Part shown: piece after piece, positions 35,845-44,777 of the stretch
Position numbering within the stretch: the first letter of the stretch is position 1
Layout of the letters: every line of letters begins with the position of its first letter
DNA from: JAGWAJ01 sp965215155
GTDB taxonomy: Bacteria; Acidobacteriota; Vicinamibacteria; Vicinamibacterales; UBA8438
Length of the DNA stretch: 64,000 nt
Assembly: GCA_965215155.1 (NCBI GenBank)
Contig: CBDCCY010000004.1
Coordinates: 744,001 to 808,000, forward strand
Reading direction: 5' to 3'
Made by a program: the position numbers and the translations under genes
Notes under the pieces: model-generated
Database searches by the model: none
What the model was told of the DNA's origin: nothing
The model's input: the letters and a program-made list of their open reading frames with translations, nothing else

Positions 35845-36000
35845 GAGTCTGCGCCGCAGAAACGCGCCATGGAGCCGCTCGTGCCAGCGCAGACCCCCAA
35901 CGCGCCCGTCAGGCCGCGCCAGGAGTCTGCGCCGCAGAAACGCGCCATGGAGCCGCTCGTGCCAGCGCAGACTCCCAACGCGCCCGTGAGGGCGCGCTAG
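35843..36000. repeat. tandem double copy of the dispersed palindromic repeat
   Basis: Two 78-bp units (35843-35920 and 35921-35998), nearly identical, each reading AGGAGTCTGCGCCGCAGAAA, CGCGCCATGGAGCCGCTCGT, GCCAGCGCAGAC and CCAACGCGCCCGT with a GCGC stem. This is the best-preserved copy. It fills the gap between the transporter and the ADOP permease. Confidence 0.9.
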
Positions 36001-36046
36001 CGCCGGCTCCCCCGACCGGGCGCCGGAACGCGGCGACGAGAGACCC

Positions 36047-38494
36047 ATGCTGGAAACGCTGATACGGGACGTGCGATACGGCCTGCGCTCGCTGCGCCGG
36101 TCGCCGGGTTACGCCCTGATGGTGATCGCGACCCTCGGGCTCGGCATCGGTGCCAACACGGCGATCTTCAGCCTCGTCAACGGGGTGCTCCTGCGCCCCC
36201 TGCCGTACGCCGAGGGTCACGAGCTGGTGCTCGCCCGGCAGCAGGCGCAGCGCGCCGGCTCGGCCAACATTCCCTTCTCGGTCAAGGAGATCAGCGACTA
36301 CCGGGAGCAACTCGGGACGCTCGACGGCTTCGTCGAATACCACGGGATGTCGTTCACCCTGCTCAACCGCGGGGAGCCGGACCGCGTGCTCACCGGGGTG
36401 GTGTCGGCGAACTTCTTCGACGTGCTCGGCGTGCAACCGCTGCTCGGCCGGACGTTCCGGGACGGCGACGACGACCTCGGCGCGGAGGCGGTGCTCGTTC
36501 TCAGCTACCCGTACTGGCAGCAGCGCTTCGGCAGCGACCCGGGCATCGTCGGGCAGGTCTTCGAGATGAACGACCGCCCGCACACCGTGGTCGGGGTGCT
36601 GCCGCCGGTGCCGCAGTACCCGCGGGAGAACGACGTCTACATGCCGACGTCCGCGTGCCCGTTCCGTGCGCTCGCCGAGGCCCGGATGGAGGAGGACCGC
36701 ACGGCGTTCCGCGGCATGACCGCCTTCGGCCGGCTCGGGCCGGGCGTGGCGGTCGACCGCTTCGGCTCGGAGCTGGCCACGGTGGCCGGCCGGCTGCAGG
36801 CGGACCATCCCGAGACGTATCCCGTGGACTCGGGATACACCGCGGTCCCGCTGCCCCTTGCCGACGAGCTGACGCGGGACGCCCGGCCGATGCTGCTGAT
36901 CCTGCTCGCCACGACCGTGCTGGTGCTGTTGATCGCCTGCGCCAACGTCGCCAACCTCACGCTGGCGCGGATGGCCCGGCGCGAGCGCGAGCTCGCGCTG
37001 CGGACGGCCCTCGGCGCGGGCCGCGGCCGGCTGCTCCGGCAACTCGTGACGGAAGCCAGCCTGCTCGCCGTCGCCGCCGGCGCCTGCGGGCTGCTGCTCG
37101 CCTGGTTGAGCCTCGACCTGCTCGTGGCATTCGCGGCGCTCTTCACGACCCGCACCACCGAGGTGGCCGTCGACGGGTGGGTCCTGGCCTTCACCCTCGG
37201 CCTGTCGCTGCTCACGGGGATCGCGTTCGGCAGCGCGCCGGCCCTGGCCGGGCGCAGCAACGCGGCCGCGGCGCTGAAGGAGGCCGGGGCGCACACCACC
37301 GACACGCCCGGACGGCGCCGCGCCCGCGGCCTGCTCACGGCCTCGCAGGTCGCGGCCGCGTTCGTGCTGCTGATCGCCGCGGGACTGCTGCTGACGAGCT
37401 TCTACCGGCTGCAGCAGGTGGATGCCGGGTTCGACCCCGAGCGCGTGCTGACGGCCGAGATCTTCCCCAACTGGTCGAAGTACACGACCCCGGAGAGCCG
37501 GCGGCAGCTTTTCACCGGGGTGCTCGAGCGCCTGCAGGATCGGCCGGGCATCGCGGCGGCGGCCGTGGCCAGCGGCTTCCCGATGGCAAGCGAGGTCGGG
37601 CAGCAGCAGCGCTTCGCCATCGAGGGACGCACCTACGAGGACCCGGACCTGCGTCCGGAGCTGGAGACGCGCGTCATCAGCGCGGACTACTTCGCGACCG
37701 TCGGCGTCCCGCTGCTGGCCGGCCGGATCTTCACGCGGCTCGACGATGCCGCCACGACCCTCGTGGGGGTCATCAGCCGGTCGCTGGCCGAGCGGCACTG
37801 GCCGAGCGGGGCGAGTCCGCTCGATCAGCGCGTTACGCTCGACGGCGGCGAGACGTGGATCACCATCGTGGGCGTCGTCGGCGACGTGCGCGACCATGGG
37901 CTCGACCGCGAGCCTCCGGACCAGCTCTACCAGCCGTACCTGCAGGTCGCAGGCACGCCGACGCGGGTGCTCGTACAGGCCCGCACCGATCCCCGCGCCC
38001 TGAGCGCGCAGGTGCGCGAAGCCGTCCACGCCGTCGACCCGGAGCAGCCGGTGGAGAGCTTCCGGACGCTCGCGGAGACCCGCGCCGGCGCAACCGCCCC
38101 GCGCCGGCTGTCGGTGGCGCTGCTGGCGCTCTTCGCCGCGCTCGCCCTCGTCATCACCGTGAGCGGCATCGCCGCGGTAATCGCCACGTCCGTCAGCCAC
38201 CGGACCCGCGAGTTCGGGCTGCGCATGGCCCTGGGCGCGGAGCGCGCGTCGATTCTCACCATGGTGCTGCGGCAGGGACTGGCGCTCGTGCTGGCCGGGC
38301 TCGTGGCCGGCGGAGCCGCCGCCGCCCTGCTCTCGCGTTCGCTGGCCAGCTTCCTGTTCGAGACGGCGCCCACCGAGACCGGCGTCTTCGCGACGGTGTC
38401 GCTCGTGTTCCTCGTCACCGGACTCGCCGCGTGCTACGTGCCCGCGCGCCGGGCCATGGCCGTCGACCCGCTCGTCGCGCTGCGCGACGAGTAG
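36047..38494 (+). CDS. ADOP-family ABC transporter permease (MacB-like)
   Basis: 815-aa membrane protein with the duplicated FtsX/MacB permease layout typical of acidobacterial ADOP proteins. It begins DVRYGLRSLRRSPGYALMVI and GIGANTAIFSLVNGVLLRPL. MacB_PCD extracellular domains alternate with helices such as LILLATTVLVLLIACANVAN and LTASQVAAAFVLLIAAGLLL. A final FtsX block (FGLRMALGAERASILTMVLRQG) ends AVDPLVALRDE. It lacks the ~85-residue N-terminal extension present in the PadR-linked paralogue at 51863. No ATPase gene is adjacent. Confidence 0.9.
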   Translation: MLETLIRDVRYGLRSLRRSPGYALMVIATLGLGIGANTAIFSLVNGVLLRPLPYAEGHELVLARQQAQRAGSANIPFSVKEISDYREQLGTLDGFVEYHGMSFTLLNRGEPDRVLTGVVSANFFDVLGVQPLLGRTFRDGDDDLGAEAVLVLSYPYWQQRFGSDPGIVGQVFEMNDRPHTVVGVLPPVPQYPRENDVYMPTSACPFRALAEARMEEDRTAFRGMTAFGRLGPGVAVDRFGSELATVAGRLQADHPETYPVDSGYTAVPLPLADELTRDARPMLLILLATTVLVLLIACANVANLTLARMARRERELALRTALGAGRGRLLRQLVTEASLLAVAAGACGLLLAWLSLDLLVAFAALFTTRTTEVAVDGWVLAFTLGLSLLTGIAFGSAPALAGRSNAAAALKEAGAHTTDTPGRRRARGLLTASQVAAAFVLLIAAGLLLTSFYRLQQVDAGFDPERVLTAEIFPNWSKYTTPESRRQLFTGVLERLQDRPGIAAAAVASGFPMASEVGQQQRFAIEGRTYEDPDLRPELETRVISADYFATVGVPLLAGRIFTRLDDAATTLVGVISRSLAERHWPSGASPLDQRVTLDGGETWITIVGVVGDVRDHGLDREPPDQLYQPYLQVAGTPTRVLVQARTDPRALSAQVREAVHAVDPEQPVESFRTLAETRAGATAPRRLSVALLALFAALALVITVSGIAAVIATSVSHRTREFGLRMALGAERASILTMVLRQGLALVLAGLVAGGAAAALLSRSLASFLFETAPTETGVFATVSLVFLVTGLAACYVPARRAMAVDPLVALRDE

Positions 38495-38586
38495 TCTGCA
38501 GTCGTGGAGGCGAGGCTCCGTCTGACGATCTGCGCTGCGCAGCATGACGACGACGCAGCTCCGGGCGGCGCCGCCGTGAGTGCCCG

Positions 38587-39237
38587 ATGATCCGCCGCAT
38601 ACAGGCGCTGAACTACCGTTGCTTCCGCTACGTAGACGTGGCGCTCGACCGCTTCCACGTGCTCGTCGGACCGAACGCCAGCGGCAAGAGCACGCTGTTC
38701 GACGTTGTCTCCTTCCTCGGCGACATGATTCGGGACGGTCTACGGGCCGCTATCCACAACCGCACCCGCAACTTCCAGGATCTGTCGTGGGGCCGTCCCA
38801 AGGTCGATCCGGGATTCGAGCTGGCGGTGGAAGTCACGGTGCCGGAGCTCGTCAGAAAGCAACTGCCGCAAGGGCACGACTTTCAGGCGTTTCGCTACGA
38901 GGTAGCCATCCAGGAGAGCGACGGCGAGGTGGGTGTCACGCGCGAGCGCGGAGTGCTGGTAGGAGGGCCAACGCCGCGCGCTCGACGGCACGGTCCACGG
39001 TTTCCTGAGACGCCGACCGCGCCAGGTGCCTTGGCGAACGGCGGCAGGAAACGCGGATCACGAACCGTCCTCAGCCGGGATCGGCAGGGTAGGCGCACAT
39101 TCAGACCCGAAGTCACTCCACGCCCCGGAAGAAGCTCGGTGACGGGTCTCGACTTCGGCTCGTCCACGCTGGCGGCTTCACCAGGGAACATATCGAGCGC
39201 GTTGTACCCGGCCGCATCTCACTTCGTGTACATGCTA
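38587..39237 (+). pseudogene. AAA ATPase (MAD3-like), 5' part, split by IS elements
   Basis: First 217 codons of a RecF/SMC-type AAA ATPase. MIRRIQALNYRCFRYVDVAL is the usual start and GPNASGKST at residues 28-36 is the Walker A. The frame is cut at codon 217 by an IS630 element inserted at TA (39236-39237). Pieces at 40396-40506 and 42329-42862 complete it. The whole would be 431 aa and overlap its partner gene by 4 bp. It most resembles the ATPase I know as MAD3 of the methylation-associated defence system; PARIS-type or OLD-like ATPases are alternatives. Confidence 0.8.
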
Positions 39238-40393
39238 GTGTGCACCGTCAGAAATACGTGAGCAGTAACGCTTCAGGGATTCCGATCTGCTCGGCGGTCT
39301 TCGTCCAGACGAAGGGCTTGGGGTCTTCGTTGTAGACCGCCAGGTACTCCTTGATCGCCGCCTCGAGTGCTTGGGTGCTGCGATGGGTTCCACGCCGGAT
39401 CTGCTGCCGGGTGATCTCGGCGAACCAACGCTCTACCTGGTTGAGCCACGATGCGCTCGTGGGCGTGAAGTGCAGGTGATACCGAGGACGCCGTGCCAGC
39501 CAGTCGTGGATCATCGCCGTCTTGTGCGTGCCGTAGTTGTCCAGCACCAGGTGGATGTCGAGGTCGGGCGGCACCGCCTTGTCGATCACGGCGAGGAAGC
39601 GCTTGAACTCCACCGAGCGGTGCTTCCGAAAGCACCTGCCGATCACCTCGCCGGTGGCGGTGTTCAGGGCCGCGAACAACGAGGTCGTGCCGTGCCGTCG
39701 ATAGTCGTGTGTCCGCTGCTCCGGTGCTCCCGGACGCATCGGCAACACCGGCTGGGTACGGTTCAACGCCTGGATCTGCGACTTCTCATCCACAAACAGC
39801 ACCACCGCTCGCTCCGGCGGATGCAGGTACAGCCCCACGATATCGCGCACTTTCTCGATGAACAACGGGTCTCGCGACAGCTTGAAGGTCTCGCTGCGAT
39901 GGGGCTTGAGCGCGAACGCGCGCCACACGCGGCCGACGGTCGAAGCGCTCAGCCCGCAGGCTCGGGCCATCGACTCCCGGCTCCAATGCGTCGCCCCCCG
40001 TGGGGTCGTCTCCAGCGTCCGGACCACGACCCGTTCGACGTCCTCGTCCGACACCCGGCGCGGCGCGCCCGGCCGTGGTTCGTCCAGCAAGCCGTCGCAG
40101 CCGTTGCGCAGGAACCGCCGCCGCCACTTGCCGACCGTGGCCCGCGTCGTGCCCAGAGCCTGCGCCACGACCTGGTCGCTCCGTCCCGCGGCGCTCTGCA
40201 GCACGATGCGTGCCCTCAGGGCCAGAGCCTGCGCGGTATTGCGCCGGCGCAGCCAACCCTCCAGTTCCTCGCGCTGTGCGTCCGAGACCTCCGGGACCTC
40301 TCGTGTGTAATGGTTCGGCACGGCCCTCCTCGCTTCCGGGCCGACCGCACCACGAGCCGATTCTACTGGTCAAGAACTTCAGGCGTTGAACAC
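39238..40393 (-). mobile_element. IS630-family insertion sequence
   Basis: 1156 bp between duplicated TA dinucleotides (39236-39237 and 40394-40395), the target rule of IS630. The ends are imperfect inverted repeats (left GTGTGCACCGTCAGAA, right read inward GTGTTCAACGCCTGAA). It carries one intact transposase. Confidence 0.92.
39248..40321 (-). CDS. IS630-family transposase
   Basis: 357-aa transposase. The N-terminal helix-turn-helix region reads ALGTTRATVGKWRRRFLRNG and the second LSASTVGRVWRAFALKPHRS. The DDE core has VLFVDEKSQIQALNRTQP (first Asp), IHLVLDNYGTHKTAMIHDWL (second Asp) and PTSASWLNQVERWFAEITRQ (final Glu). Intact and probably active, in keeping with the fresh-looking insertion. 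Confidence 0.93.
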   Translation of the reverse strand: MPNHYTREVPEVSDAQREELEGWLRRRNTAQALALRARIVLQSAAGRSDQVVAQALGTTRATVGKWRRRFLRNGCDGLLDEPRPGAPRRVSDEDVERVVVRTLETTPRGATHWSRESMARACGLSASTVGRVWRAFALKPHRSETFKLSRDPLFIEKVRDIVGLYLHPPERAVVLFVDEKSQIQALNRTQPVLPMRPGAPEQRTHDYRRHGTTSLFAALNTATGEVIGRCFRKHRSVEFKRFLAVIDKAVPPDLDIHLVLDNYGTHKTAMIHDWLARRPRYHLHFTPTSASWLNQVERWFAEITRQQIRRGTHRSTQALEAAIKEYLAVYNEDPKPFVWTKTAEQIGIPEALLLTYF

Positions 40394-40395
40394 TA

Positions 40396-40506
40396 GGTGC
40401 CTTCGTCGACCGAATCGTCCTCGACGCCTCCCGTCTGCGCCGCGCCAGCCCTCTGGACTGCGACCGGGCCTTCACCCGAGACGGAGCAGGCCTGCCGTGG
40501 AACGTG
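40396..40506 (+). pseudogene. AAA ATPase (MAD3-like), middle fragment
   Basis: 37 in-frame codons (GAFVDRIVLDASRLRRASPL, then DGAGLPWNV) trapped between the IS630 and IS3 elements. Both ends meet target duplications (TA and GTG). It continues the frame of 38587-39237 and leads into 42329. Confidence 0.8.
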
Positions 40507-40572
40507 TGAGGTGGTCCCGCTTTTTCGGACCACTGGCTAAGGTGTATTCCAGAGCCTGGAGGAGGCACTGGG

Positions 40573-40860
40573 ATGACGACGAGACGACGGCGGCAGTTCA
40601 CCGCGAACTTCAAGAAACGCGTGGCGCTCGAGGCGCTGCGCGGGGACCGCACGGTGCAGGCGATCGCGGCCAAGCACGAGGTTCATCCGAACCAGGTGGG
40701 CGCGTGGAAGCGCCAGGCGGTCGACGGGCTGGAGGATGTCTTCGCTGGCGGCAGAGCATCTCGCGACTCCGAGCACGAGGCGACGATCCGGGACTTGCAC
40801 GCGAAGATCGGCGAGTTGACGGTGGAGCGGGATTTTTTTCTGCGCGGCTTGCAACGCTGA
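40573..40860 (+). CDS. IS3-family OrfA
   Basis: 95-aa helix-turn-helix protein (TTRRRRQFTANFKKRVALEA, then VQAIAAKHEVHPNQVGAWKR) with a C-terminal leucine-zipper-like helix. Near the end seven Ts (40833-40839) form a slippery site; a -1 slip there fuses OrfA to OrfB, as normal for the family. Confidence 0.92.
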   Translation: MTTRRRRQFTANFKKRVALEALRGDRTVQAIAAKHEVHPNQVGAWKRQAVDGLEDVFAGGRASRDSEHEATIRDLHAKIGELTVERDFFLRGLQR

Positions 40861-41693
40861 GCCGCGCCGCACGCCTGGAACTGGTCGAGCGGGGCGGCGA
40901 GTTGAGCATCCGGCGCCAGTGCGCGTTGCTCGGCATCAACCGCTCGTCGGTGTACTACACGCCGCGGGAAGAGCGCGCGGAGAACTTGGCCTTGATGCGG
41001 CGGATGGACGAATTGTCGCTGCAGTACCCGTTCTACGGTAGCCGGCAGATGGCGCGCCACCTGGGACGCGAGGGCGTGTCGGTGGGGCGGCGCCGGGTCC
41101 GCCGGCTGATGTGTCTGATGGGGCTGGAAGCGGTCTACCGCAAGCCGCGCACGAGCGCCGCGCAGCCGGGTCACCGCATCTATCCGTATCTGCTTCGAGA
41201 GCTGACGATAGAGCGCCCGGACCAGGTCTGGTGCGCCGACATCACCTACATCCCGGTGACGGCGGGCTTCCTGTACCTGGTCGCGGTCATGGACTGGGCC
41301 AGCCGTCACGTGCTGGCCTGGCGACTGTCGAACACGATGGACACCGGCTTCTGCATCGAGGCGCTGGAAGCGGCGCTTCGGACGGGCACGCCCGAGATCT
41401 TCAACACCGATCAGGGAGCGCAGTTTACCAGCGCGGCGTTCACCGAGCGGGTGCTGGCGGCGGGGGCGCGTTGCTCGATGGACGGCCGCGGGCGGTGCCT
41501 GGACAACGTCTTTATCGAGCGGCTGTGGCGGTCGCTGAAGTACGAAGCGGTGTACCTGCACGAGTTGGTCGACGGGTTCGAGGCCGAGCGGGTGGTCGGG
41601 GCCTGGATGACGTTCTACAGCGACGTACGTCCGCACTCGGCACTCGGGGGTCGCACGCCGGCCGAGGCCTACGGCGAGGAGCGTGCAGCGTGA
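40833..41693 (+). CDS. IS3-family OrfB transposase (by -1 frameshift)
   Basis: Catalytic part of the IS3 transposase, reached from orfA by -1 slippage at the T7 run. HTH_21 region SIRRQCALLGINRSSVYYTP and YGSRQMARHLGREG, then an rve core with WCADITYIPVTAGFLYLVAV (Asp), EIFNTDQGAQFTS (Asp) and DNVFIERLWRSLKYEAVYLH (Glu). The C-terminus YSDVRPHSALGGRTPAEAY is standard. Intact. Confidence 0.92.
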   Translation, partial: FFSARLATLSRAARLELVERGGELSIRRQCALLGINRSSVYYTPREERAENLALMRRMDELSLQYPFYGSRQMARHLGREGVSVGRRRVRRLMCLMGLEAVYRKPRTSAAQPGHRIYPYLLRELTIERPDQVWCADITYIPVTAGFLYLVAVMDWASRHVLAWRLSNTMDTGFCIEALEAALRTGTPEIFNTDQGAQFTSAAFTERVLAAGARCSMDGRGRCLDNVFIERLWRSLKYEAVYLHELVDGFEAERVVGAWMTFYSDVRPHSALGGRTPAEAYGEERAA

Positions 41694-42325
41694 ACATGTC
41701 AGCGGCGTGCAGCGCTTTGGACGCGCTCGACCGGCGGATGGTCCAGGTGACGCCGCTCGGCATCCAGGGCGAAGGCTGCCGGCTCGGCGAGAAGACGCAC
41801 AGGGTGCTCGACCGCCGGCCTGGAGCTGACAGCCCTCGCCGTCAGGCGGCGCTGCCAGCGTCCCGTCGCCGTTACGTTACGGTGCTGCAAGGAGAGGGAA
41901 GCCTCCGAAGGCGGCCCCCCTTCGTGCACCGCATGTTCGGCATCGAGCAGGGGATCAACGAGCTCGACCACGGCCGAGAACACGCTCGGCATCTTCGGTC
42001 CGAAACCGAGCACGACTCCGGCGGTGAGCGGTCGACGTGGCAGACGGGACAGGTCCGGCGTCGTCCAGGACGCCATACCCGACCGCAGAGCAGGCAGGCC
42101 CGCAGGTGCTTCGTGCGCCAGTCGCCGCGGCGCTTTCGTCCCCTCCCCCGGACCCCCTCCCGGGGCTCGCCGCCGCGCTTCGCGGACTCACTCATGAGGC
42201 CGCAAGATTCCCACAGCTCATCATCATCTATGATCAGATACCAGACAGACGACGAGGGCGCGGTTCGCAACCGGAATACACCTTAACGAAGCCCTCGAAT
42301 GGTCCAAACGACCGGGACCACCTCA
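41694..42325. other. non-transposase tail of the IS3 element
   Basis: 632 bp inside the IS ends but outside orfAB. Open minus-strand frames exist (41872-42270 and 41699-42076). One encodes two Cys pairs (CLLCGRVW and CPVCHVD), like a zinc ribbon, but I recognise no family and codon structure is not convincing. It may be captured passenger DNA or a remnant of another element. Confidence 0.5.
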
Positions 42326-42328
42326 GTG

Positions 42329-42862
42329 CGCTATCTCAAGGAGATCCACGAGGACGACTACCGGGAGTGGATCCGACACGTGCGGACCGTGCTTCCGGAG
42401 CTCGAGGACGTACGGGTCGTCGAACGCGACGACGACCGCCACGCGTACCTCATGCTTCGTTACGCGAACGGTGTCGAAGTTCCGTCCTGGATGACCTCGG
42501 ACGGCACCCTCAAGCTCCTGGCCCTGACGGTGCTCGCCTACCTTCCGGTGGCGGAGGAGTACCCGAGCGATCGGCGGTTCCTCCACGAGACGATCCTGAT
42601 AGAAGAACCGGAAGACGGCGTCCATCCACTCGCCCTCGATGCCATCTACGATTCGCTGTCCTCCGTGTACCACGGACAGGTGCTCGCCACGACGCACTCG
42701 CCCACGTTCCTGGGGCTCGCCAGCCCCGAAGAAGTTCTCTGCTTCGGTAGAACACCGGACGGAACCGTAGACGTCGTCCGAGGAACGGATCACCCGCACC
42801 TGAAGGCTTGGCACGGAACGGCGGACATGAGTCTCCTGTTCGCCAAGGGCGTAATCGGATGA
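42329..42862 (+). pseudogene. AAA ATPase (MAD3-like), 3' part
   Basis: 178 codons completing the split ATPase. It begins RYLKEIHEDDYREWIRHVRT, then VEVPSWMTSDGTLKLLALTV (the ABC-signature-like SDGT loop). Walker B is ETILIEEPEDGVHPLALD, and the H-loop is ATTHSPTFLG. Its stop overlaps the partner start as ATGA. Read alone it has only an IS-derived ATG at 42299, so no functional ATPase is expected. Confidence 0.82.
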
Positions 42863-43505
42863 TTCGACTCGTTGAGAACGGGCGTCTCGTCGTGCTCGTC
42901 CCGGACGCCGACATCGAGGAATGCATGCGAGGGTTGCTGACTCGGACGGACAGCCTGAGCATCGCACCCGTGGAGTTCGAGGTCACGCGGCACGCCAACA
43001 GGGACAACGGATGCAGAGCGCAGGCCGCGCACCACCTGCGGCCGTTCTTGAGTTCCTTTCGCTACGCACTGGTCGTGTTCGACCGCGATGGGTGTGGAAG
43101 CCAGCGTTCACGGCTGGAGATCCAGCAGGAAGTCGAGCTCGATCTGACGCGCAACGGCTGGAAGGACCGCTCGAAGGCAATCGTGATCGATCCGGAAATC
43201 GAGGTCTGGGTGTGGAGCGAGTCTCCGGAGGTGGCGCGCGTACTGGGCTGGGCTCCGACTTCCCGACTCTTCGGGCATGGTTGACCTCCCGGAGGCTGTG
43301 GCTTCCTGAAGACCGGAAACCCCAGGATCCCAAGGGGACGATGCGAAAGGCGATGGAAGCGGCGAGGACCAAGCCGAAGGCTCGACGGTCGTCGAGCAAG
43401 TTCCACGACCTGGCGACGACAGTGGACTTCTCGGGGTGCAGCGACGCGGCCTTCGTCGAGCTCACGCGGACCTTGCATGCTTGGTTCCCACGCGAGGCAG
43501 CATGA
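42859..43505 (+). pseudogene. MAD4-like partner of the AAA ATPase, frameshifted
   Basis: The first frame (42859-43284) reads RLVVLVPDADIEECMRGLLT, FEVTRHANRDNGC, RYALVVFDRDGCGSQ and IVIDPEIEVWVWSESPEVAR, a Toprim-like acidic pattern (DxD, FDRDG). After LGW at about 43250 homology jumps to the -1 frame: SDFPTLRAWLTSRRLWLPED, then FHDLATTVDFSGCSDAAF and a Trp-Phe-Pro end at 43505. Restoring one base near 43251 gives a ~215-aa protein. I know similar proteins as MAD4 or as effectors paired with such ATPases. No slippery motif is visible, so I read this as mutation. Confidence 0.75.
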
Positions 43506-43626
43506 TGACCCTGCGTGCCCACATTGGGACCGCGGGAACAACGCTGGCTACGGAGACGAAACGAGGTCGTGAGCGCGTTGACGATTCGACCCGCACGCCG
43601 CGAAGAGCGGACCAATGGAGGGCGAT

Positions 43627-44733
43627 ATGATCTCGAGGATGTCGACGTACACTGTCGCGCGGCTCGCTGGCGTCAGCATGGCTCTCGCGCTCGCGGCGGG
43701 GGCTCTCGCGCCCCCGCCGGCCGCGGCGCAGGACGTGCCCCGCTACGAACTCGACCCGCTCTGGCCGAAGCTCCCGTTCGGCGAACAGTGGCTCACCGGC
43801 GGGCTCGGCGGGATGTGCGTCGGCCCCAATGACCACGTCTTCATCCTGAACCGGCAGAACCTCGTCCCCGCGGACCTCGACGGAGCGCGACCGGGGCCGC
43901 CGGTCATCGAGCTCGATCCGGAAGGTAGCGTGGTCCGCGGCTGGGGCGACCCGGCGCTCATCGGCGACCGGCTGCACGACTGCCACGTCCAGGACGACGG
44001 GAGCATCTGGATCGTCGCCGCCGGGACGGGCGTGGTGCAGAAGTACTCCGCCGACGGCAGCGAGCTGCTGCTCCAGATCGGCGAGACGGGGAAGTACGAC
44101 TCGTCGGACGGGACGCGACAGGGCCGGCCGCTCAACTCCGATCGCGCGCAGTTCTTCCTCCCGGCCAGCCTCGACGTCGACCCGCGGACCGGCGACGTCT
44201 ACGTCGCGGACGGGGAGCTCGCGGGCGGCAACTCCCGCGTGGCGGTTCTCGACCGCGACGGCCGGTTCCTGCGGCAGTGGCCGCTGCACCGCGCCGCGGG
44301 CGAGGAGGCCGTCACGCCGCTCCCGCACTGCCTGCGGGTGTCGCACGACGGGCTGGTCTACGTCTGCGACCGGCAGGCGGACCGCATCCAGGTGTTCGAC
44401 CGGGCGGGCCGCTTCGTCCGCAACATCGACGTGCCGTTCGAGCCGGTCACCCCGCGCGACGCGAGCCGCACCGGCACGCGCGGCACCGCGGTGGTGCTGG
44501 CGTTCTCCCCGGATCCCGAGCAGCGCCTGATCTACGTGCTGAACCAGAACCGCGTCATGGTCGACGTGCTCGACCGGCAGAGCGGCGAGGTGGTGGCGAG
44601 CTTCGGCGGCGGCCCCGGCCGCTACCGCGGGCAGTTCACGCTGCCTCACGGCATCGGCGTCGACTCGGCCGGCAACGTCTACGTGGCCGAGCAGGAAGGC
44701 CGGCGCATCCAGAGGTTCGTCGTCGTCGACTGA
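43627..44733 (+). CDS. secreted six-bladed NHL-type beta-propeller protein
   Basis: Exported protein of about 368 aa. Signal peptide SMALALAAGALAPPPAAAQ. NHL/6-bladed repeats follow: GGMCVGPNDHVFILNRQNL, DCHVQDDGSIWIVAAGTGVV, SLDVDPRTGDVYVADGE, CLRVSHDGLVYVCDRQADRI and GIGVDSAGNVYVAEQEGRRI. Such propellers bind ligands or act as peptidyl-glycine-lyase-like enzymes; no catalytic residues can be assigned. I chose the ATG at 43627 since GGAGGGCG precedes it; ATG 43615 is in frame. Confidence 0.82.
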   Translation: MISRMSTYTVARLAGVSMALALAAGALAPPPAAAQDVPRYELDPLWPKLPFGEQWLTGGLGGMCVGPNDHVFILNRQNLVPADLDGARPGPPVIELDPEGSVVRGWGDPALIGDRLHDCHVQDDGSIWIVAAGTGVVQKYSADGSELLLQIGETGKYDSSDGTRQGRPLNSDRAQFFLPASLDVDPRTGDVYVADGELAGGNSRVAVLDRDGRFLRQWPLHRAAGEEAVTPLPHCLRVSHDGLVYVCDRQADRIQVFDRAGRFVRNIDVPFEPVTPRDASRTGTRGTAVVLAFSPDPEQRLIYVLNQNRVMVDVLDRQSGEVVASFGGGPGRYRGQFTLPHGIGVDSAGNVYVAEQEGRRIQRFVVVD

Positions 44734-44777
44734 CGTGCCGCCGGCGCCGGCACGATTGCTGCATCCTCCGCGACGAC

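Larger units (their letters stand above)
40507..42325 (+). mobile_element. IS3-family insertion sequence with extra 3' segment
   Basis: 1819 bp. Ends TGAGGTGGTCCCG (40507-40519) and CGGGACCACCTCA (42313-42325) are perfect inverted repeats. A second subterminal pair GGTGTATTCC (40541-40550) and GGAATACACC (42273-42282) supports the same ends. A 3-bp target duplication GTG flanks it (40504-40506 and 42326-42328). About 630 bp beyond orfB is unusual for an IS3 element. Confidence 0.93.

Noticed and set aside
31851..36062. Very long open plus-strand frame across ppk1, hicBA and the transporter region
   Set aside because: It is antisense to ppk1 and out of frame with the SLC13 gene. The composition is Arg/Ala/Gly-rich with no domain pattern, as expected from high-GC codon bias on the opposite strand.
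42299..42328. ATG at 42299 as a real start for the 3' ATPase part
   Set aside because: It lies inside the IS3 right end; the codons before 42329 belong to the element rather than the gene.
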